This document shows, piece after piece, positions 52,091 to 62,218 of a stretch of 64,000 bases of DNA (positions are counted from its first letter, which is position 1; every line of letters starts with the position of its first letter). The notes below the pieces were generated by a model that ran no database searches, was not told the origin of the DNA, and saw only the letters and a list, made by a program, of their open reading frames with translations. Position numbers and translations under genes: made by a program. The DNA is taken from NCBI RefSeq assembly GCF_024756255.1, contig NZ_JANUHB010000002.1, positions 1-64,000 on the forward strand, read 5' to 3'. Source of the stretch: Massilia agilis (GTDB taxonomy: Bacteria; Pseudomonadota; Gammaproteobacteria; Burkholderiales; Burkholderiaceae_D).

Positions 52091-55000
52091 TTACGGCGTG
52101 CCGTAGCCCCCACCACCCGGCGTCTCGATCACGAACACATCCCCCGGCCCCATGTCGGTCTTGCCGATGTGTCCCAGCTGCTCCACGCGCCCGTCCGCGC
52201 GCACGACGGTATTCGCGCCGCGTGCACCCGGGCTGCCACCCGCCATACCGAACGGCGCGTGGATGCGGTTGTTCGACAGGATCGCCGCCGTCATCGGCTC
52301 CAGGAAGCGCACCTTGCGCACCCCGCCGTTGCCGCCATGCCAGCGCCCCGCCCCGCCCGAGCCCTGGCGGATCTCGTAGCTCTCCAGCCGCACCGGGAAG
52401 CGGAATTCCAGGATCTCCGGATCGGTGAGGCGCGAATTGGTCATGTTCGTCTGCACCACATCCGTCCCGTCAAAGCCCTCGCCCGCACCCGAGCCGCCGC
52501 TGATGGTCTCGTAGTACTGGTAACGCGCGTTCCCGAACGTGAAGTTGTTCATCGTTCCCTGCGACGCCGCCATCACCCCCAGCGCGCCATACAGCGCGTT
52601 GGTGATGCAGGTCGAGGTCTCCACGTTCCCCGACACCACCGATGCCGGATAGCGCGGATTGAGCATCGAGCCCTCGGGGATGATCACCTTGATCGGCTTG
52701 AGGCAGCCGGCGTTAAGCGGAATCTCGTCGTCGACCAGCGTGCGGAAAACGTACAGCACCGCCGCCATGCACACCGCCGAAGGTGCGTTGAAGTTGTTGG
52801 GGAGCTGGCCCGAGGTGCCGGTGAAATCCACCTCGGCGCTGCGCGCCTGCTGGTCCACGCGGATCGCCACTTCGATCCGCGCCCCGTTGTCCAGGTCGTA
52901 CACGAAGTGGCCGTCCTTGAGCGCCGTGATCACGCGGCGCACCGCTTCCTCGGCATTGTCCTGCACGTGGCCCATGTAGGCCTGCACCACGTCCAGCCCG
53001 AAGTGCGCGACGATCTTGCGCAGTTCCTCCACGCCCTTCTGGTTGGCTGCCACCTGGGCGCGCAGGTCGGCCAGGTTCTGGTCCGGATTGCGGGCCGGGT
53101 AGCGCGCGCCGGCCAGCAGCGCCCGCGCCCCGGCTTCGCGCAGCACGCCGTCGGCCCCGTCGACCAGCTTGAAGTTGTTGATCAGGACGCCCTCTTCCTC
53201 GATGTGCACCGAGTCCGGCGGCATCGAACCCGGCGTGGTGCCGCCGATGTCGGCATGATGGCCGCGCGAGCCGACGTAGAACAGGATCTCGCGCCCGCCC
53301 TCGTCGAATACCGGCGAGATCACGGTCACGTCCGGCAGGTGCGTGCCGCCGTGGTACGGGTCGTTGAGCACGTAGACGTCCCCCGGGCGCATCTTACCGG
53401 CGTTGGCTGTCATGACGGTCTTGATGCTCTCGCCCATCGAGCCCAGGTGCACCGGCATGTGCGGCGCATTGGCCACCAGGTTGCCGTCCGCGTCGAAGAT
53501 CGCGCAGCTGAAGTCCAGCCGCTCCTTGATGTTCACCGAGTACGCGGTGTTCTGCAGCCGCAGGCCCATCTGCTCGGCGATCGACATGAACAGGTTGTTG
53601 AAGATCTCGAGCATGACCGGGTCGGCCGTGGTGCCGATGGCGCGCCGCTCTGGCAGCGCTTCCACGCGCGTGAGCACCAGGTGGTCGTACGGCGTGACCT
53701 GGGCCTGCCAGCCCGCTTCAACCACCGTGGTGGCGTTCTTTTCCGCTATGATGGCCGGCCCCTTGATGACGTCGCCCGGCCCGACCGCATCACGCCGGTA
53801 GATGCCAGTCTGGCACCACTCGCCGCCGCCGAACATGGGCACCGTCTCGTTGGGTGCGAGTTGGTCCGCGCGCTGCGCAGCCGGTTGCTCCGCCTCGGGC
53901 GGCGCATCGGAGCGCCCGAGTGCTTCGACCGAGATCGCCTCGACCACCAGCTCCCTGGACGGCATCAGGAACGAGAAGCGGCGCTTGTAGGCGGCCTCGA
54001 ACTGCGCCTGCATGTCGGGCGCGCTCGCAAACAGCACGAGCAGCGCCGAATCCGTTCCTTCGTAGCGCAGGTGCACGCGCTGGACGAGTGCGATCCGTTC
54101 GGGCGCCACACCCTGGGCCACCAGCTCGTTGCGCGCTGCTGTACCCAGTTCGGCAAGCTGCTGTCCGAGCGCATCCACGCCCACCTCGCGCAGGCGGCGC
54201 TCGATCGCCAGCTCGCGCATGGCGCCCTGGTCGGCCAGGCCCATGCCGTACGCGGACAGCACGCCCGCCAGGCTGTGGACGAACACCGTCTTCATGCCGA
54301 GCGCGTCCGCGACGAGGCAGGCATGCTGCCCGCCAGCGCCGCCAAAGCTGGTGAGCGCGTATTCGGTCACGTCGTGCCCGCGCTGCACCGAAATCTGCTT
54401 GATCGCATTGGCCATGTTCCCGACCGCGATCTGGATGAACCCTTCGGCCACCTCCTCGGGTGCCGGCGTTGCGCCGGTCGCTTCGCCAATGCGGCGCGCC
54501 ATCGCCCCGAACTGCTCGCGCACCGTGTCCACGTCGAGCGGCTGGTCGGCGTTAGGCCCGAACAGGCGCGGGAAGTGCTGCGGCTGGATCTTGCCGAGCA
54601 TGACATTGCAGTCGGTGACCGTGAGCGGACCGCCGCGCCGGTAGCTGGCCGGGCCCGGGTTGGCGCCGGCGCTGTCGGGGCCGACGCGGTAGCGGCTGCC
54701 ATCGAAGTGCAGGATCGAGCCGCCGCCGGCAGCCACGGTGTGAATGCTCATCATCGGCGCGCGCATGCGCACGCCTGCCACCTGCGTCTCGAACAGGCGT
54801 TCGAACTCGCCCGAAAAATGGGACACGTCGGTCGAGGTGCCGCCCATGTCAAAGCCGATGATCTTGTCGAATCCCGCAAGCTGGCTGGCACGCACCATGC
54901 CGACGATACCGCCGGCCGGGCCGGAGAGTATGCTGTCCTTGCCCTGGAACGCCCGCGCGTCGGTCAGCGCGCCGCTGGACTGCATGAACTGGAGGTTCAC

Positions 55001-55690
55001 ACCCGGCAGCTCGGACGCCACCTGGTCCACGTAGCGCCGCAAGATGGGCGAGAGGTAGGCGTCGACCACCGTTGTGTCGCCGCGCGCGACGAGCTTCATC
55101 AGGGGGCTCACTTCGTGCGACACCGAGACCTGCGTGAAGCCGATCTCGCGTGCGATGCGTGCAACCGCCGCCTCGTGCTCGGTGTAGCGGTAGCCATGCA
55201 TGAAGACGATGGCGAGCGAACGCAAGCCGCTGTCGTAGGCCTGCTGCAGCGCGGCGCGCGCGGCTGCCTCGTCGATCGGCGTGACCACGTCGCCGTGCGC
55301 GCCGATGCGCTCGTCGATCTCGATGACCTGCTGGTAGAGCAGCTCCGGCAGCACGATGTGGCGGTCGAACAGGCGCGGCCGGTTCTGGTAGGCGATGCGC
55401 AGCGCGTCGCGAAATCCGCGCGTGATCGCCAGCGCGGTCGGCTCGCCCTTGCGTTCCAGGAGCGCGTTGGTGGCCACGGTGGTGCCCATCTTGACCGCCT
55501 CGACCTGGCCGGCCGGGATCGCCGCACCTGGCGCCAGGCCCAACAGGTGGCGGATGCCGGCCACCGCCGCGTCGCGGTATTGCTCGGGGTTCTCGGAGAG
55601 CAGCTTGTGCGTCACCAACTGGCCGTCCGGGCGCCGCGCCACGATGTCGGTAAAGGTGCCGCCGCGATCGATCCAGAACTGCCAGTCCAT
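52091..55690 (-). CDS. 5-oxoprolinase/hydantoinase A-B fusion
   Basis: A 1199-residue fused enzyme. The N-terminal half (1 to about 690) is hydantoinase A-like, an actin-fold ATPase ([25 protein letters not shown]). The C-terminal half (about 690-1199) is hydantoinase B-like ([47 protein letters not shown]). Fused proteins of this length are ATP-dependent 5-oxoprolinases that open 5-oxoproline to glutamate in glutathione turnover; a role on another hydantoin-like substrate is possible. It appears monocistronic. Confidence 0.9.
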   Translation of the reverse strand: MDWQFWIDRGGTFTDIVARRPDGQLVTHKLLSENPEQYRDAAVAGIRHLLGLAPGAAIPAGQVEAVKMGTTVATNALLERKGEPTALAITRGFRDALRIAYQNRPRLFDRHIVLPELLYQQVIEIDERIGAHGDVVTPIDEAAARAALQQAYDSGLRSLAIVFMHGYRYTEHEAAVARIAREIGFTQVSVSHEVSPLMKLVARGDTTVVDAYLSPILRRYVDQVASELPGVNLQFMQSSGALTDARAFQGKDSILSGPAGGIVGMVRASQLAGFDKIIGFDMGGTSTDVSHFSGEFERLFETQVAGVRMRAPMMSIHTVAAGGGSILHFDGSRYRVGPDSAGANPGPASYRRGGPLTVTDCNVMLGKIQPQHFPRLFGPNADQPLDVDTVREQFGAMARRIGEATGATPAPEEVAEGFIQIAVGNMANAIKQISVQRGHDVTEYALTSFGGAGGQHACLVADALGMKTVFVHSLAGVLSAYGMGLADQGAMRELAIERRLREVGVDALGQQLAELGTAARNELVAQGVAPERIALVQRVHLRYEGTDSALLVLFASAPDMQAQFEAAYKRRFSFLMPSRELVVEAISVEALGRSDAPPEAEQPAAQRADQLAPNETVPMFGGGEWCQTGIYRRDAVGPGDVIKGPAIIAEKNATTVVEAGWQAQVTPYDHLVLTRVEALPERRAIGTTADPVMLEIFNNLFMSIAEQMGLRLQNTAYSVNIKERLDFSCAIFDADGNLVANAPHMPVHLGSMGESIKTVMTANAGKMRPGDVYVLNDPYHGGTHLPDVTVISPVFDEGGREILFYVGSRGHHADIGGTTPGSMPPDSVHIEEEGVLINNFKLVDGADGVLREAGARALLAGARYPARNPDQNLADLRAQVAANQKGVEELRKIVAHFGLDVVQAYMGHVQDNAEEAVRRVITALKDGHFVYDLDNGARIEVAIRVDQQARSAEVDFTGTSGQLPNNFNAPSAVCMAAVLYVFRTLVDDEIPLNAGCLKPIKVIIPEGSMLNPRYPASVVSGNVETSTCITNALYGALGVMAASQGTMNNFTFGNARYQYYETISGGSGAGEGFDGTDVVQTNMTNSRLTDPEILEFRFPVRLESYEIRQGSGGAGRWHGGNGGVRKVRFLEPMTAAILSNNRIHAPFGMAGGSPGARGANTVVRADGRVEQLGHIGKTDMGPGDVFVIETPGGGGYGTP

Positions 55691-55795
55691 GTTTTTCTCC
55701 GAGCCAAGTCAACCAAGCGCATATTCTAGTCGCGCGGGCTCCGGATTTTAGCGAAAATGCACCTCAACGGCGAATAACCTCTTCTTTGCACTCAC

Positions 55796-57310
55796 ATGGA
55801 CAACCTGCTCTACAGTGTCGAATCGATCCGCGCCATCGAACATGCCGCCGCCGCGGCGCTTGGCGAAGGCGTGCTGATGCAGCGTGCCGGCCAGGCCGCG
55901 GCGCGCTTTGCGCTGGAACTGCTTGGCGAGCACCGCAACCTCCCGGTCTTGCTGGTGGCAGGCCCGGGCAACAACGGTGGCGACGCGCTGGAGACGGCGG
56001 CCAACCTGCGCGAGGCCGGCGTCGAGGCGCTGGTGCTGCACCTTCCCGGCGCGGCTTCTCCCTCGGCGGAAACGGCGCATGCACTGGCACGCGCGCAGGC
56101 CAGCGGCGCGCGCTTCATCGACGCGCTGCCGGACCATGCGCAGCTCGGCCTGGTCGTGGACGGGCTGTTCGGCATTGGCCTTGCGCGCCAGCTGCAGGGG
56201 CGCCATGCGGAGCTGGCGCTGCGGCTGGACACCTTCGGCTGCCCGGTGCTCGCGCTCGACGTGCCCAGCGGGCTCGATGCGGACACCGGCGCCGTGGTCG
56301 GCATGAACGACGACCGCGTCGCGGTGTCGGCGACGCACACCATCACCTTCATCGGCGACAAGCCGGGGCTGCACACCTGCGATGGCCGCGACCATGCGGG
56401 CATCGTGCGCGTGGACGACCTTGGCATCGAGCGGCGCCATTTCGTCGCGCCCAATGCCCGGCTCAATGCCGTGGGCATGTTCGCGTCCGACCTGGCGCTG
56501 GCGCGGCGTCCGCAGAACACGCACAAGGGCAGCTTTGGCGACGTGGTGATCGTCGGCGGCGCGCATGGGATGGCGGGCGCGCCGGTGCTGGCCGCGCGCG
56601 GCGCCCTGCTGGCGGGTGCGGGCCGCGTGTTCGTGGCCGCGCTCGATCCAGGCCTGGCCTACGACAGCGTGCACCCCGAGCTCATGTTCCGCGACGCCGT
56701 GAGCTTTGACTTCAGCGGCCGCACCGTGGTTGCCGGTCCGGGCATGGGCGACGCCCCGGCGGCAAGCCGCCTGCTCTTTAAGCTGATCGACAGCGACAGC
56801 CCGCTGGTGCTCGACGCGGACGCATTGAACCAGCTGGCGGGCGACGCCGACCTGCAGGGCAAGCTGGCCCAGCGCAAGGCCCCGACCGTGCTCACGCCGC
56901 ACCCGCTTGAAGCCGCGCGCCTGCTCGGCGTGACCTCGGCGGTGGTGCAGGCCGACCGCATCGAGGCGGCGCGCGAGCTGGCGGGGCGCTTCGACGCGAC
57001 CGTCGTGCTCAAGGGTTCGGGGACGGTGATTGCGGAGAACGAGGCCAACGGCGTAGCGATCAACACCACCGGCAATCCGGGCCTGGCGACCGCCGGTACC
57101 GGCGACGTGCTCAGTGGTGTGTGCGGTGCGCTGCTGACCCAGGGGTGGAGCGCCTACACCGCGGCGCTGGGCGCGGTGTGGATGCATGGCGCCGCGGCGG
57201 ACGCGCTGGTGGAGCAAGGCATCGGCCCGATCGGCCTGACGGCGGGCGAACTGCCCGGCGCGATCCGCACGATCCTGAACCGGCTGGTGCGCGAGGCGAC
57301 GGCTCGCTAG
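55796..57310 (+). CDS. nnr: Bifunctional NAD(P)H-hydrate repair enzyme
   Basis: A 504-residue fusion of an NAD(P)H-hydrate epimerase (about 1-220, YjeF-N: LVAGPGNNGGDALETAANL, VDGLFGIGL, DVPSGLDADTG) and an ADP-dependent (S)-NAD(P)H-hydrate dehydratase (about 235-504, HKGSFGDVVIVGG, ATAGTGDVLSGVCGAL). It repairs hydrated cofactors damaged by heat or acid. Its TAG stop shares the four bases CTAG with the stop of the convergent ABC gene. Confidence 0.93.
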   Translation: MDNLLYSVESIRAIEHAAAAALGEGVLMQRAGQAAARFALELLGEHRNLPVLLVAGPGNNGGDALETAANLREAGVEALVLHLPGAASPSAETAHALARAQASGARFIDALPDHAQLGLVVDGLFGIGLARQLQGRHAELALRLDTFGCPVLALDVPSGLDADTGAVVGMNDDRVAVSATHTITFIGDKPGLHTCDGRDHAGIVRVDDLGIERRHFVAPNARLNAVGMFASDLALARRPQNTHKGSFGDVVIVGGAHGMAGAPVLAARGALLAGAGRVFVAALDPGLAYDSVHPELMFRDAVSFDFSGRTVVAGPGMGDAPAASRLLFKLIDSDSPLVLDADALNQLAGDADLQGKLAQRKAPTVLTPHPLEAARLLGVTSAVVQADRIEAARELAGRFDATVVLKGSGTVIAENEANGVAINTTGNPGLATAGTGDVLSGVCGALLTQGWSAYTAALGAVWMHGAAADALVEQGIGPIGLTAGELPGAIRTILNRLVREATAR

Positions 57311-58023
57311 ACGAGCCTGCCCGCGGCGATGGTGAGGGTGCGCCCGCAGCGGGCCGCGATCGAGGCGTCGTGCGTGACCAGCACCAGCGTCGAACCACGC
57401 TCGCGGTTCAGCTCGAACATCAGCTGGATGACGGCTTCGCCGGTGGCGGCATCGAGGCTGCCGGTCGGCTCGTCCGCGAACAGCAGCGGCGGCTCGGTGA
57501 CGAAGGCGCGCGCCAGCGCCACCCGCTGCTGCTCGCCCCCGGACAGGTACTTGGGATAGTGCTTCAGCCGGCTCGAAAGGCCAACGCGCTCGAGCATGGC
57601 GGCAGCCTTGTCGCGCGCGCCGTCGTCGCCGCGCAGTTCGAGTGGCAGCATCACGTTTTCCAGCGCGGTGAGGTGCCCGAGCAGCTGGAACGACTGGAAC
57701 ACGAAACCCAGCTTGGCCTTGCGGAACGCGGCCCGGCCGTCCTCATCGAGCGCGAAGATGTCGGTGCCGTCTAGGATGACCTTGCCGGTGGTTGGCGTGT
57801 CCAGGCCCGCCAGGAGGCCCAGCAGCGTGGACTTGCCCGAGCCCGAGGCCCCGACCAAGGCGAGCGTCTCGGCCGGTTGCACGGTAAAATCGATGTTGTG
57901 CAGGATGGTGAGTTCGCCGCTGGCGTCCGCCACCCGCTTGGACAGGCCGGCCACCTCGATGGCCGGCGGCCGCCCGCCCTGCGCGGACACATCAGTTTTT
58001 GAAGCCTCGGGAATATCACGCAT
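57307..58023 (-). CDS. ybbA: ABC transporter ATP-binding protein, YbbA/LolD-like
   Basis: A 238-residue ABC ATPase of the MacB/LolD group. Walker A is GASGSGKST, the Q-loop FVFQSFQLLG, the signature LSGGEQQRVALARAF, Walker B LLFADEPTGSLD and the H-loop THD. It is divergent from tesA with overlapping start codons (CATG), the same partnership as E. coli ybbA-tesA, where YbbA pairs with the permease YbbP. No permease gene is present here; the 3' end meets nnr. It must therefore use a permease encoded elsewhere or act alone. Confidence 0.86.
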   Translation of the reverse strand: MRDIPEASKTDVSAQGGRPPAIEVAGLSKRVADASGELTILHNIDFTVQPAETLALVGASGSGKSTLLGLLAGLDTPTTGKVILDGTDIFALDEDGRAAFRKAKLGFVFQSFQLLGHLTALENVMLPLELRGDDGARDKAAAMLERVGLSSRLKHYPKYLSGGEQQRVALARAFVTEPPLLFADEPTGSLDAATGEAVIQLMFELNRERGSTLVLVTHDASIAARCGRTLTIAAGRLV

Positions 58024-58648
58024 GCTTGCCAGTCTCAAGAAATTTGCCGTCGGCGCTCTCCTGCTGGTGTCCGCCGCGAGCGCCTATTCTGCACCAAAAA
58101 CGGTGCTGGTGGTGGGCGACAGCCTGTCGGCCGAATATGGCCTTGCGCGCGGCACCGGCTGGGTCGCGCTGATGGAGCAAAAGCTCAAGGCCGAAAAGAT
58201 CGACGCCAAGGTCGTCAACGCGAGCATCAGCGGCGAGACCACCAGCGGCGGGCGCACCCGCTTGCCGGCGCTTTTGTCGCAGTACCATCCGCAAGTGGTG
58301 GTGATCGAGCTTGGCGCCAACGACGGCCTGCGCGGCCTGCCGGTGGCCGCGGCCGAGGACAACCTGCGCAGCATGGTCGCCATGGCCAAGCGGGACCACG
58401 CCAAGGTGCTGCTGGTGGGAATGCGCATGCCGCCCAACTACGGCCGCGCATACACCGAGCGCTTTTCCGGTATGTACAAGCAGGTTTCAATCGACACCAA
58501 ATCGGCGCTGGTGCCGTTCATGCTCGATGGCGTGGCCGACAAGCCCGCGCTGTTCCAGCAGGACCGGCTGCATCCGCTCGCAACCGCACACCCGACCATC
58601 CTCAATAACATCTGGCCGAAGTTTGCCGCCCTCATCAAATCAGAATGA
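58022..58648 (+). CDS. tesA: SGNH-family thioesterase/lysophospholipase TesA-like (arylesterase)
   Basis: A 208-residue exported SGNH hydrolase. After the signal peptide (cleavage near AYSA), it shows GDSLSAEYG (block I), SGETTSGG (II), GANDGLRG (III) and DRLHP (V) with the catalytic Ser, Asp and His. TesA-type enzymes hydrolyse acyl-CoA thioesters, lysophospholipids and esters in the periplasm. Start 58022 overlaps the divergent ABC start; the stop overlaps selU as ATGA, so tesA-selU are one operon. Confidence 0.9.
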   Translation: MLASLKKFAVGALLLVSAASAYSAPKTVLVVGDSLSAEYGLARGTGWVALMEQKLKAEKIDAKVVNASISGETTSGGRTRLPALLSQYHPQVVVIELGANDGLRGLPVAAAEDNLRSMVAMAKRDHAKVLLVGMRMPPNYGRAYTERFSGMYKQVSIDTKSALVPFMLDGVADKPALFQQDRLHPLATAHPTILNNIWPKFAALIKSE

Positions 58649-59700
58649 AATATCCAGCCGTACTGAGCTTCGAAGACGTCCTGCCCCAGCTGGAACAGTT
58701 CGACACCATCATCGACGCGCGCAGCGAATCCGAGTTCGCGCTTGACCACATCCCTGGCGCCATCAACTGCCCGGTCCTCAACGACGAGGAGCGCATCCTG
58801 GTCGGCACCACCTACAAACAGGTGAACGCCTTCGAAGCGAAGAAGATCGGCGCGCCGCTGGTCGCCCGCAATATCGCGCACCATATCGAAACCCTGTGGC
58901 GCGACAAGCCACGCGACTGGAAGCCGCTGGTGTACTGCTGGCGCGGCGGGAACCGCAGCGGGTCGATGGCGCACATCCTGGCCAAGATCGGCTGGCCGGT
59001 GATCCAGCTCGATGGCGGCTACAAGGCCTACCGCGCATACGTGGCAGCCTCGCTCGACAATCCGCCGCAGGTGCAGTTTCGTGTCGTGTGCGGCACCACG
59101 GGCAGCGGCAAGAGCCGGCTGCTGGAAACGCTCGACGGCATCGGCGCGCAGGTGCTGGACCTGGAGCGTCTGGCGGCGCACCGCGGCTCGGTGCTGGGCA
59201 ACCTGCCCGACGAGCCGCAGCCGTCGCAGAAGCGCTTTGAAAGCCTCATCTGGGACAAGCTGCGTGGCTTCGACCTGGACAAGCCCGTGTTCGTGGAATC
59301 GGAGAGCAAAAAGGTCGGCAACCTGCGCGTGCCGGACGCGGTCATGCAGATGATGCGCGCCTCGCCGTGTGTCTCGTTGATGCTGTCGCGGCCGAACCGG
59401 GTGCGCCTGCTGATCGAGGACTACGACCACTTCATGAAGGATCCCGCGCTGCTCAACGCGCAGCTTGATCACCTGGTGCAGCTGCATGGCCGCGCCAAGA
59501 TCGACGCGTGGCACGAGATGGCCAATACCGGTCGCATGGCCGAGCTGGTGGACCAGCTGCTGGTGGACCACTACGATCCGGCGTACCTGCGCTCGATCGA
59601 CCGCAACTTCGTGCAGTTCCCCCAGGCGCAGGTGCTGGAGATGTCCGATATCAGCCACGCGGACTTCGTGCAGGCGGCGCGCCGGCTGCACCAGTCCTGA
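58645..59700 (+). CDS. selU: tRNA 2-selenouridine synthase
   Basis: A 351-residue rhodanese/P-loop fusion that converts 2-thiouridine at the tRNA wobble position to 2-selenouridine, using selenophosphate, through a geranylated intermediate. The rhodanese Cys is at about residue 98 (VYCWRGGNRSGSM) and the P-loop GTTGSGKS at 150-157. It is coupled to tesA by ATGA. The selenophosphate synthetase gene is not in the window. Confidence 0.92.
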   Translation: MKYPAVLSFEDVLPQLEQFDTIIDARSESEFALDHIPGAINCPVLNDEERILVGTTYKQVNAFEAKKIGAPLVARNIAHHIETLWRDKPRDWKPLVYCWRGGNRSGSMAHILAKIGWPVIQLDGGYKAYRAYVAASLDNPPQVQFRVVCGTTGSGKSRLLETLDGIGAQVLDLERLAAHRGSVLGNLPDEPQPSQKRFESLIWDKLRGFDLDKPVFVESESKKVGNLRVPDAVMQMMRASPCVSLMLSRPNRVRLLIEDYDHFMKDPALLNAQLDHLVQLHGRAKIDAWHEMANTGRMAELVDQLLVDHYDPAYLRSIDRNFVQFPQAQVLEMSDISHADFVQAARRLHQS

Positions 59701-59710
59701 GGCGAGCCAG

Positions 59711-59813
59711 GTAGCGTGAGCGGCTGTGCCGCCCACGCGTTCGAATCCCGGCCGCTCTGTGGCAGACCATGCGTTCGCTGGACGCGTGGGCGGGAGACCC
59801 GCCCACGCGTCCA
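59711..59813. repeat. Family A palindromic repeat, diverged
   Basis: Left arm GTAGCGTGAGCGGCTGTGCC onward ending ACGCGTTCGAA; right arm CTGGACGCGTGGGCGGGAGA onward, whose outer end reads CGCGTCCA instead of the CCCTAC end. This mosaic suggests gene conversion or rearrangement between copies. Confidence 0.65.
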
Positions 59814-59838
59814 GGCTGACGGTGGCCTATAGCCCCCA

Positions 59839-60058
59839 AACCGTCATTCCGGCGAAGGCCGGAATCCATGCTGAGGTTGCCGACAGCGCGTACTCAGCAT
59901 GGGTCCCGGCTCTCGCCGGGACGACGTGACTTTTGTTCATGTGCGCGAAGACTGACGTCAGCCCACAGTCCCCAAACCGTCATTCCCGCGCAGGCGGGAA
60001 GCCATACCGAGCCTGAAGGCAGGCTGTCCATGGGTTCCCGCCTGCGCGGGAACGACGG
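59839..60058. repeat. Cluster of two family B repeat pairs
   Basis: Two inverted pairs lie in series: 59839-59927 (CCGTCATTCCGGCGAAGGCC onward; CATGGGTCCCGGCTCTCGCC onward) and 59977-60058 (CCGTCATTCCCGCGCAGGCG onward; CATGGGTTCCCGCCTGCGCG onward). With the family A copy, they fill the 411-base gap between selU and ppiD; no gene is seen in it. Confidence 0.75.
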
Positions 60059-60062
60059 CCAG

Positions 60063-60092
60063 AAAAAAGCCCGGCACGCAGCCGGGCTTTTT
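60063..60092 (-). terminator. Rho-independent terminator of ppiD (bidirectional)
   Basis: AAAAAGCCCGGC / GCCGGGCTTTTT hairpin with A-run and T-run on the two sides, 20 bases past the ppiD stop. Confidence 0.88.
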
Positions 60093-60111
60093 CACGTCAA
60101 GCGAGAAGCGC

Positions 60112-62034
60112 TTATTCGGCTTCGTTCTTCGCGCCCAGGTCAGCCGCCTTGGCGGTCACCTTGGCCTTGGCCTTGTGCTTGAGCGCCTCGATGTAGCCGT
60201 ACATCTCGGCCTGGCCCAGCACCTGTGCGATCTGCTCGGCTTCCTGCTTGCGGCGCGCCTGGTCCGGCTGCGCGGCTTGCGAGACCTTCGAGATGCGGTA
60301 CACGCCGTAGCCCTGCCCCGGCACTTCCACGCCAACGTAGGCCGGCAGCTTGCTCACGTCCGCCTTGATGACGGCCATCGCGGCAACGCGGTTGATCTGC
60401 GGCTCCTTGGTGCGCGAGACCACCTTCGGCACGCTGAAACCAGCGGCGTCGCCCGATGCCTTGGCAGCGGCCATCTTGGCTTCACCGGCCTGCTTGGCCA
60501 GGCGCATCTCTTCTTCCTGCGTCACCACCTGGCGGATCTGTGCTTCCACTTCCGACAGCGGACGCTTGGCGGCCGGCTTGAACTCGACCACGTGACCCGC
60601 GATGAGCGTGCTCGGCGCGACTTCCACCGCTTCGGTGTTGCGCTTGTTCTTGATCGAGTCAACCGAGAACAGCGCGGTAAGGAACTTCTCGTTGTTGTAC
60701 GGTGCGCGACCCAGGGCCGGGTTCGGCTTGCGGGTCAGGCCGCTGACGGTCTCGATCTTCAGGCCCAGCTTGTCCGCAGCCGGCTTCAGGCTGTCGGCCT
60801 GCTCGTACACGGTGTTGGTGAAGATGTCTGCCAGCTCCGAATACTTCTTCGACATCTTCTGCTTCTTCAGCTCGGCCACGATCTCGGGCTTGGCTTCCTC
60901 CAGCGTCTTTTGCGCCGCCGGCTTCAGCGAGGTGAGCTTGATGATGTGGTAGCCGAATTCAGACTGCACCAGGTCGCTGACCTGGCCTTCCTTGAGCGCG
61001 TAGATCGCGTCTTCCACCGGCTTGACGAAGGCGCCCTTCTCCACCGTGCCCAGGTCGCCGCCCAGCTCGGCCGAGCCCGGGTCCTGCGATTCCTTCTTGG
61101 CGATCTTCGCGAAGTCGTTCGGGTTCTTCTTCACTTCGGCCAGCACCTGCTCGGCCTTGGCCTTGGCAGCGTCCATCTCGGCCTTCGAAGCGCCCTTCTT
61201 GGTCGCGATCAGGATGTGGCTTGCGGCGCGCTTTTCTTCGGTACCGAAGCGCTGCTTGTTCTTGTTGTAGAAATCGGCCACCTCGGCGTCGCTGACCGAC
61301 ACCTGGCTCTCGACAGCGGCGGCATCGAACACGATGTACTCGGCCTTGGCCTGTTCCGGCACCTGGAACTGATCCGGATGCTTGTCGTAGTAAGCCTTCA
61401 CCATCTCCGGCGTGACGTTGACCTTGGACGCGTAATCGGCCACCGGGAACATCAGCTCTTCGACTTCGCGCTCCTGGTCGTTGATGTCGGACAGGCGCGT
61501 GGTCACGCTGCGCGGCACGAAGGCGGTCGCCTGCACCGAGCCGGCCAGCTGCTGCACGGCCATGTCCTGGCGCATGCGCGCTTCGAACATCTGCGGGCTC
61601 ATGCCTTGCGACTGCAGCACGGCCAGGTAGGCGTCCTTGTCAAAGCTGCCGTCGGGCTTGCGGAAGCTCGGGATGCCCAGGATGGTCTTTTGCAGCGTGG
61701 CGTCGCTGATCGTCATGTGGGTCTTGGCGATCTCGCGGCCGATCGAGCGCTCGGCGACCAGGTTGTCGAGGATCGCCTGCTTGGCTTCCGGCGTCTCGAG
61801 CATCTTCGGATCGAACTGCGGGCCCATCATCTGGCGATACTGGTCCATCTGCTTGCGCTGCGCCGCTTCCCACTCCTGGCGCGTGATCGCCTGCCCATCG
61901 ACGGTAGCAACGCTGTCGGCGCCGCCGCCGCGGCTTTCGTAGCCGCTGATGCCGACCAGGACGAACGACGGCACGATCAGCAAGGCCAGTAGGATCTGCA
62001 TCAGGCGCTGGTGAGTACGGATAAATTCAAACAT
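60112..62034 (-). CDS. ppiD: Periplasmic folding chaperone/peptidyl-prolyl isomerase PpiD
   Basis: A 640-residue membrane-anchored chaperone at the Sec translocon exit. One N-terminal membrane segment (LMQILLALLIVPSFVLVGIS) is followed by a SurA-N domain (ATVDGQAITRQEWEAAQRKQ), a parvulin domain near 265-365 (ASHILIATKKGAS, AELGGDLGTVEKGAFVKPVE, SEFGYHIIKLT) and a second rotamase-like C-terminal region. The length and the lon-hupB-ppiD order match E. coli PpiD (623 residues). Confidence 0.93.
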   Translation of the reverse strand: MFEFIRTHQRLMQILLALLIVPSFVLVGISGYESRGGGADSVATVDGQAITRQEWEAAQRKQMDQYRQMMGPQFDPKMLETPEAKQAILDNLVAERSIGREIAKTHMTISDATLQKTILGIPSFRKPDGSFDKDAYLAVLQSQGMSPQMFEARMRQDMAVQQLAGSVQATAFVPRSVTTRLSDINDQEREVEELMFPVADYASKVNVTPEMVKAYYDKHPDQFQVPEQAKAEYIVFDAAAVESQVSVSDAEVADFYNKNKQRFGTEEKRAASHILIATKKGASKAEMDAAKAKAEQVLAEVKKNPNDFAKIAKKESQDPGSAELGGDLGTVEKGAFVKPVEDAIYALKEGQVSDLVQSEFGYHIIKLTSLKPAAQKTLEEAKPEIVAELKKQKMSKKYSELADIFTNTVYEQADSLKPAADKLGLKIETVSGLTRKPNPALGRAPYNNEKFLTALFSVDSIKNKRNTEAVEVAPSTLIAGHVVEFKPAAKRPLSEVEAQIRQVVTQEEEMRLAKQAGEAKMAAAKASGDAAGFSVPKVVSRTKEPQINRVAAMAVIKADVSKLPAYVGVEVPGQGYGVYRISKVSQAAQPDQARRKQEAEQIAQVLGQAEMYGYIEALKHKAKAKVTAKAADLGAKNEAE

Positions 62035-62082
62035 GGTCAGCCATTCATTCGTTGAGTGGACACGCTTCTCGGAGCATAACTT

Positions 62083-62117
62083 AAAAAAAAGGGCGAACTC
62101 TCGTTCGCCCTCTTTTT
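62083..62117. terminator. Bidirectional terminator after the tRNA-Asp genes
   Basis: GGGCGAAC / GTTCGCCC hairpin with eight A on the left and TCTTTTT on the right; on the minus strand it gives a T8 tail and ends the tRNA transcript before ppiD. Confidence 0.88.
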
Positions 62118-62123
62118 CGAATT

Positions 62124-62200
62124 TGGCGGAGCGGACGGGGCTCGAACCCGCGACCCTCGGCGTGACAGGCCGATACTCTAACCAACTGAGCTACCGCTCC
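62124..62200 (-). tRNA. tRNA-Asp (anticodon GTC), copy 2
   Basis: A 77-base cloverleaf including the encoded CCA: acceptor GGAGCGG/CCGCTCC, D-loop TAGCTCAGTTGGTTAGA, anticodon loop CTGTCAC with GTC, and T-arm GGGTTCGAGCCC. It is identical to the copy 18 bases upstream. Confidence 0.97.
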
Positions 62201-62218
62201 AAATTCTGTCGTATCTTG

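Noticed and set aside
52169-55729. 1186-codon open frame antisense to the oxoprolinase gene
   Set aside because: Same composition artefact; no ribosome-binding site or recognisable domain, and the minus-strand gene is unambiguous.
58036-58038. TTG alternative start for the ABC ATPase
   Set aside because: Adds five residues with no better ribosome-binding site; the ATG at 58023 was kept.
20362-60058. Repeated palindromes considered as a CRISPR array
   Set aside because: Copies are kilobases apart, arms are inverted or direct in pairs, spacers are not regular, and no cas gene is seen.
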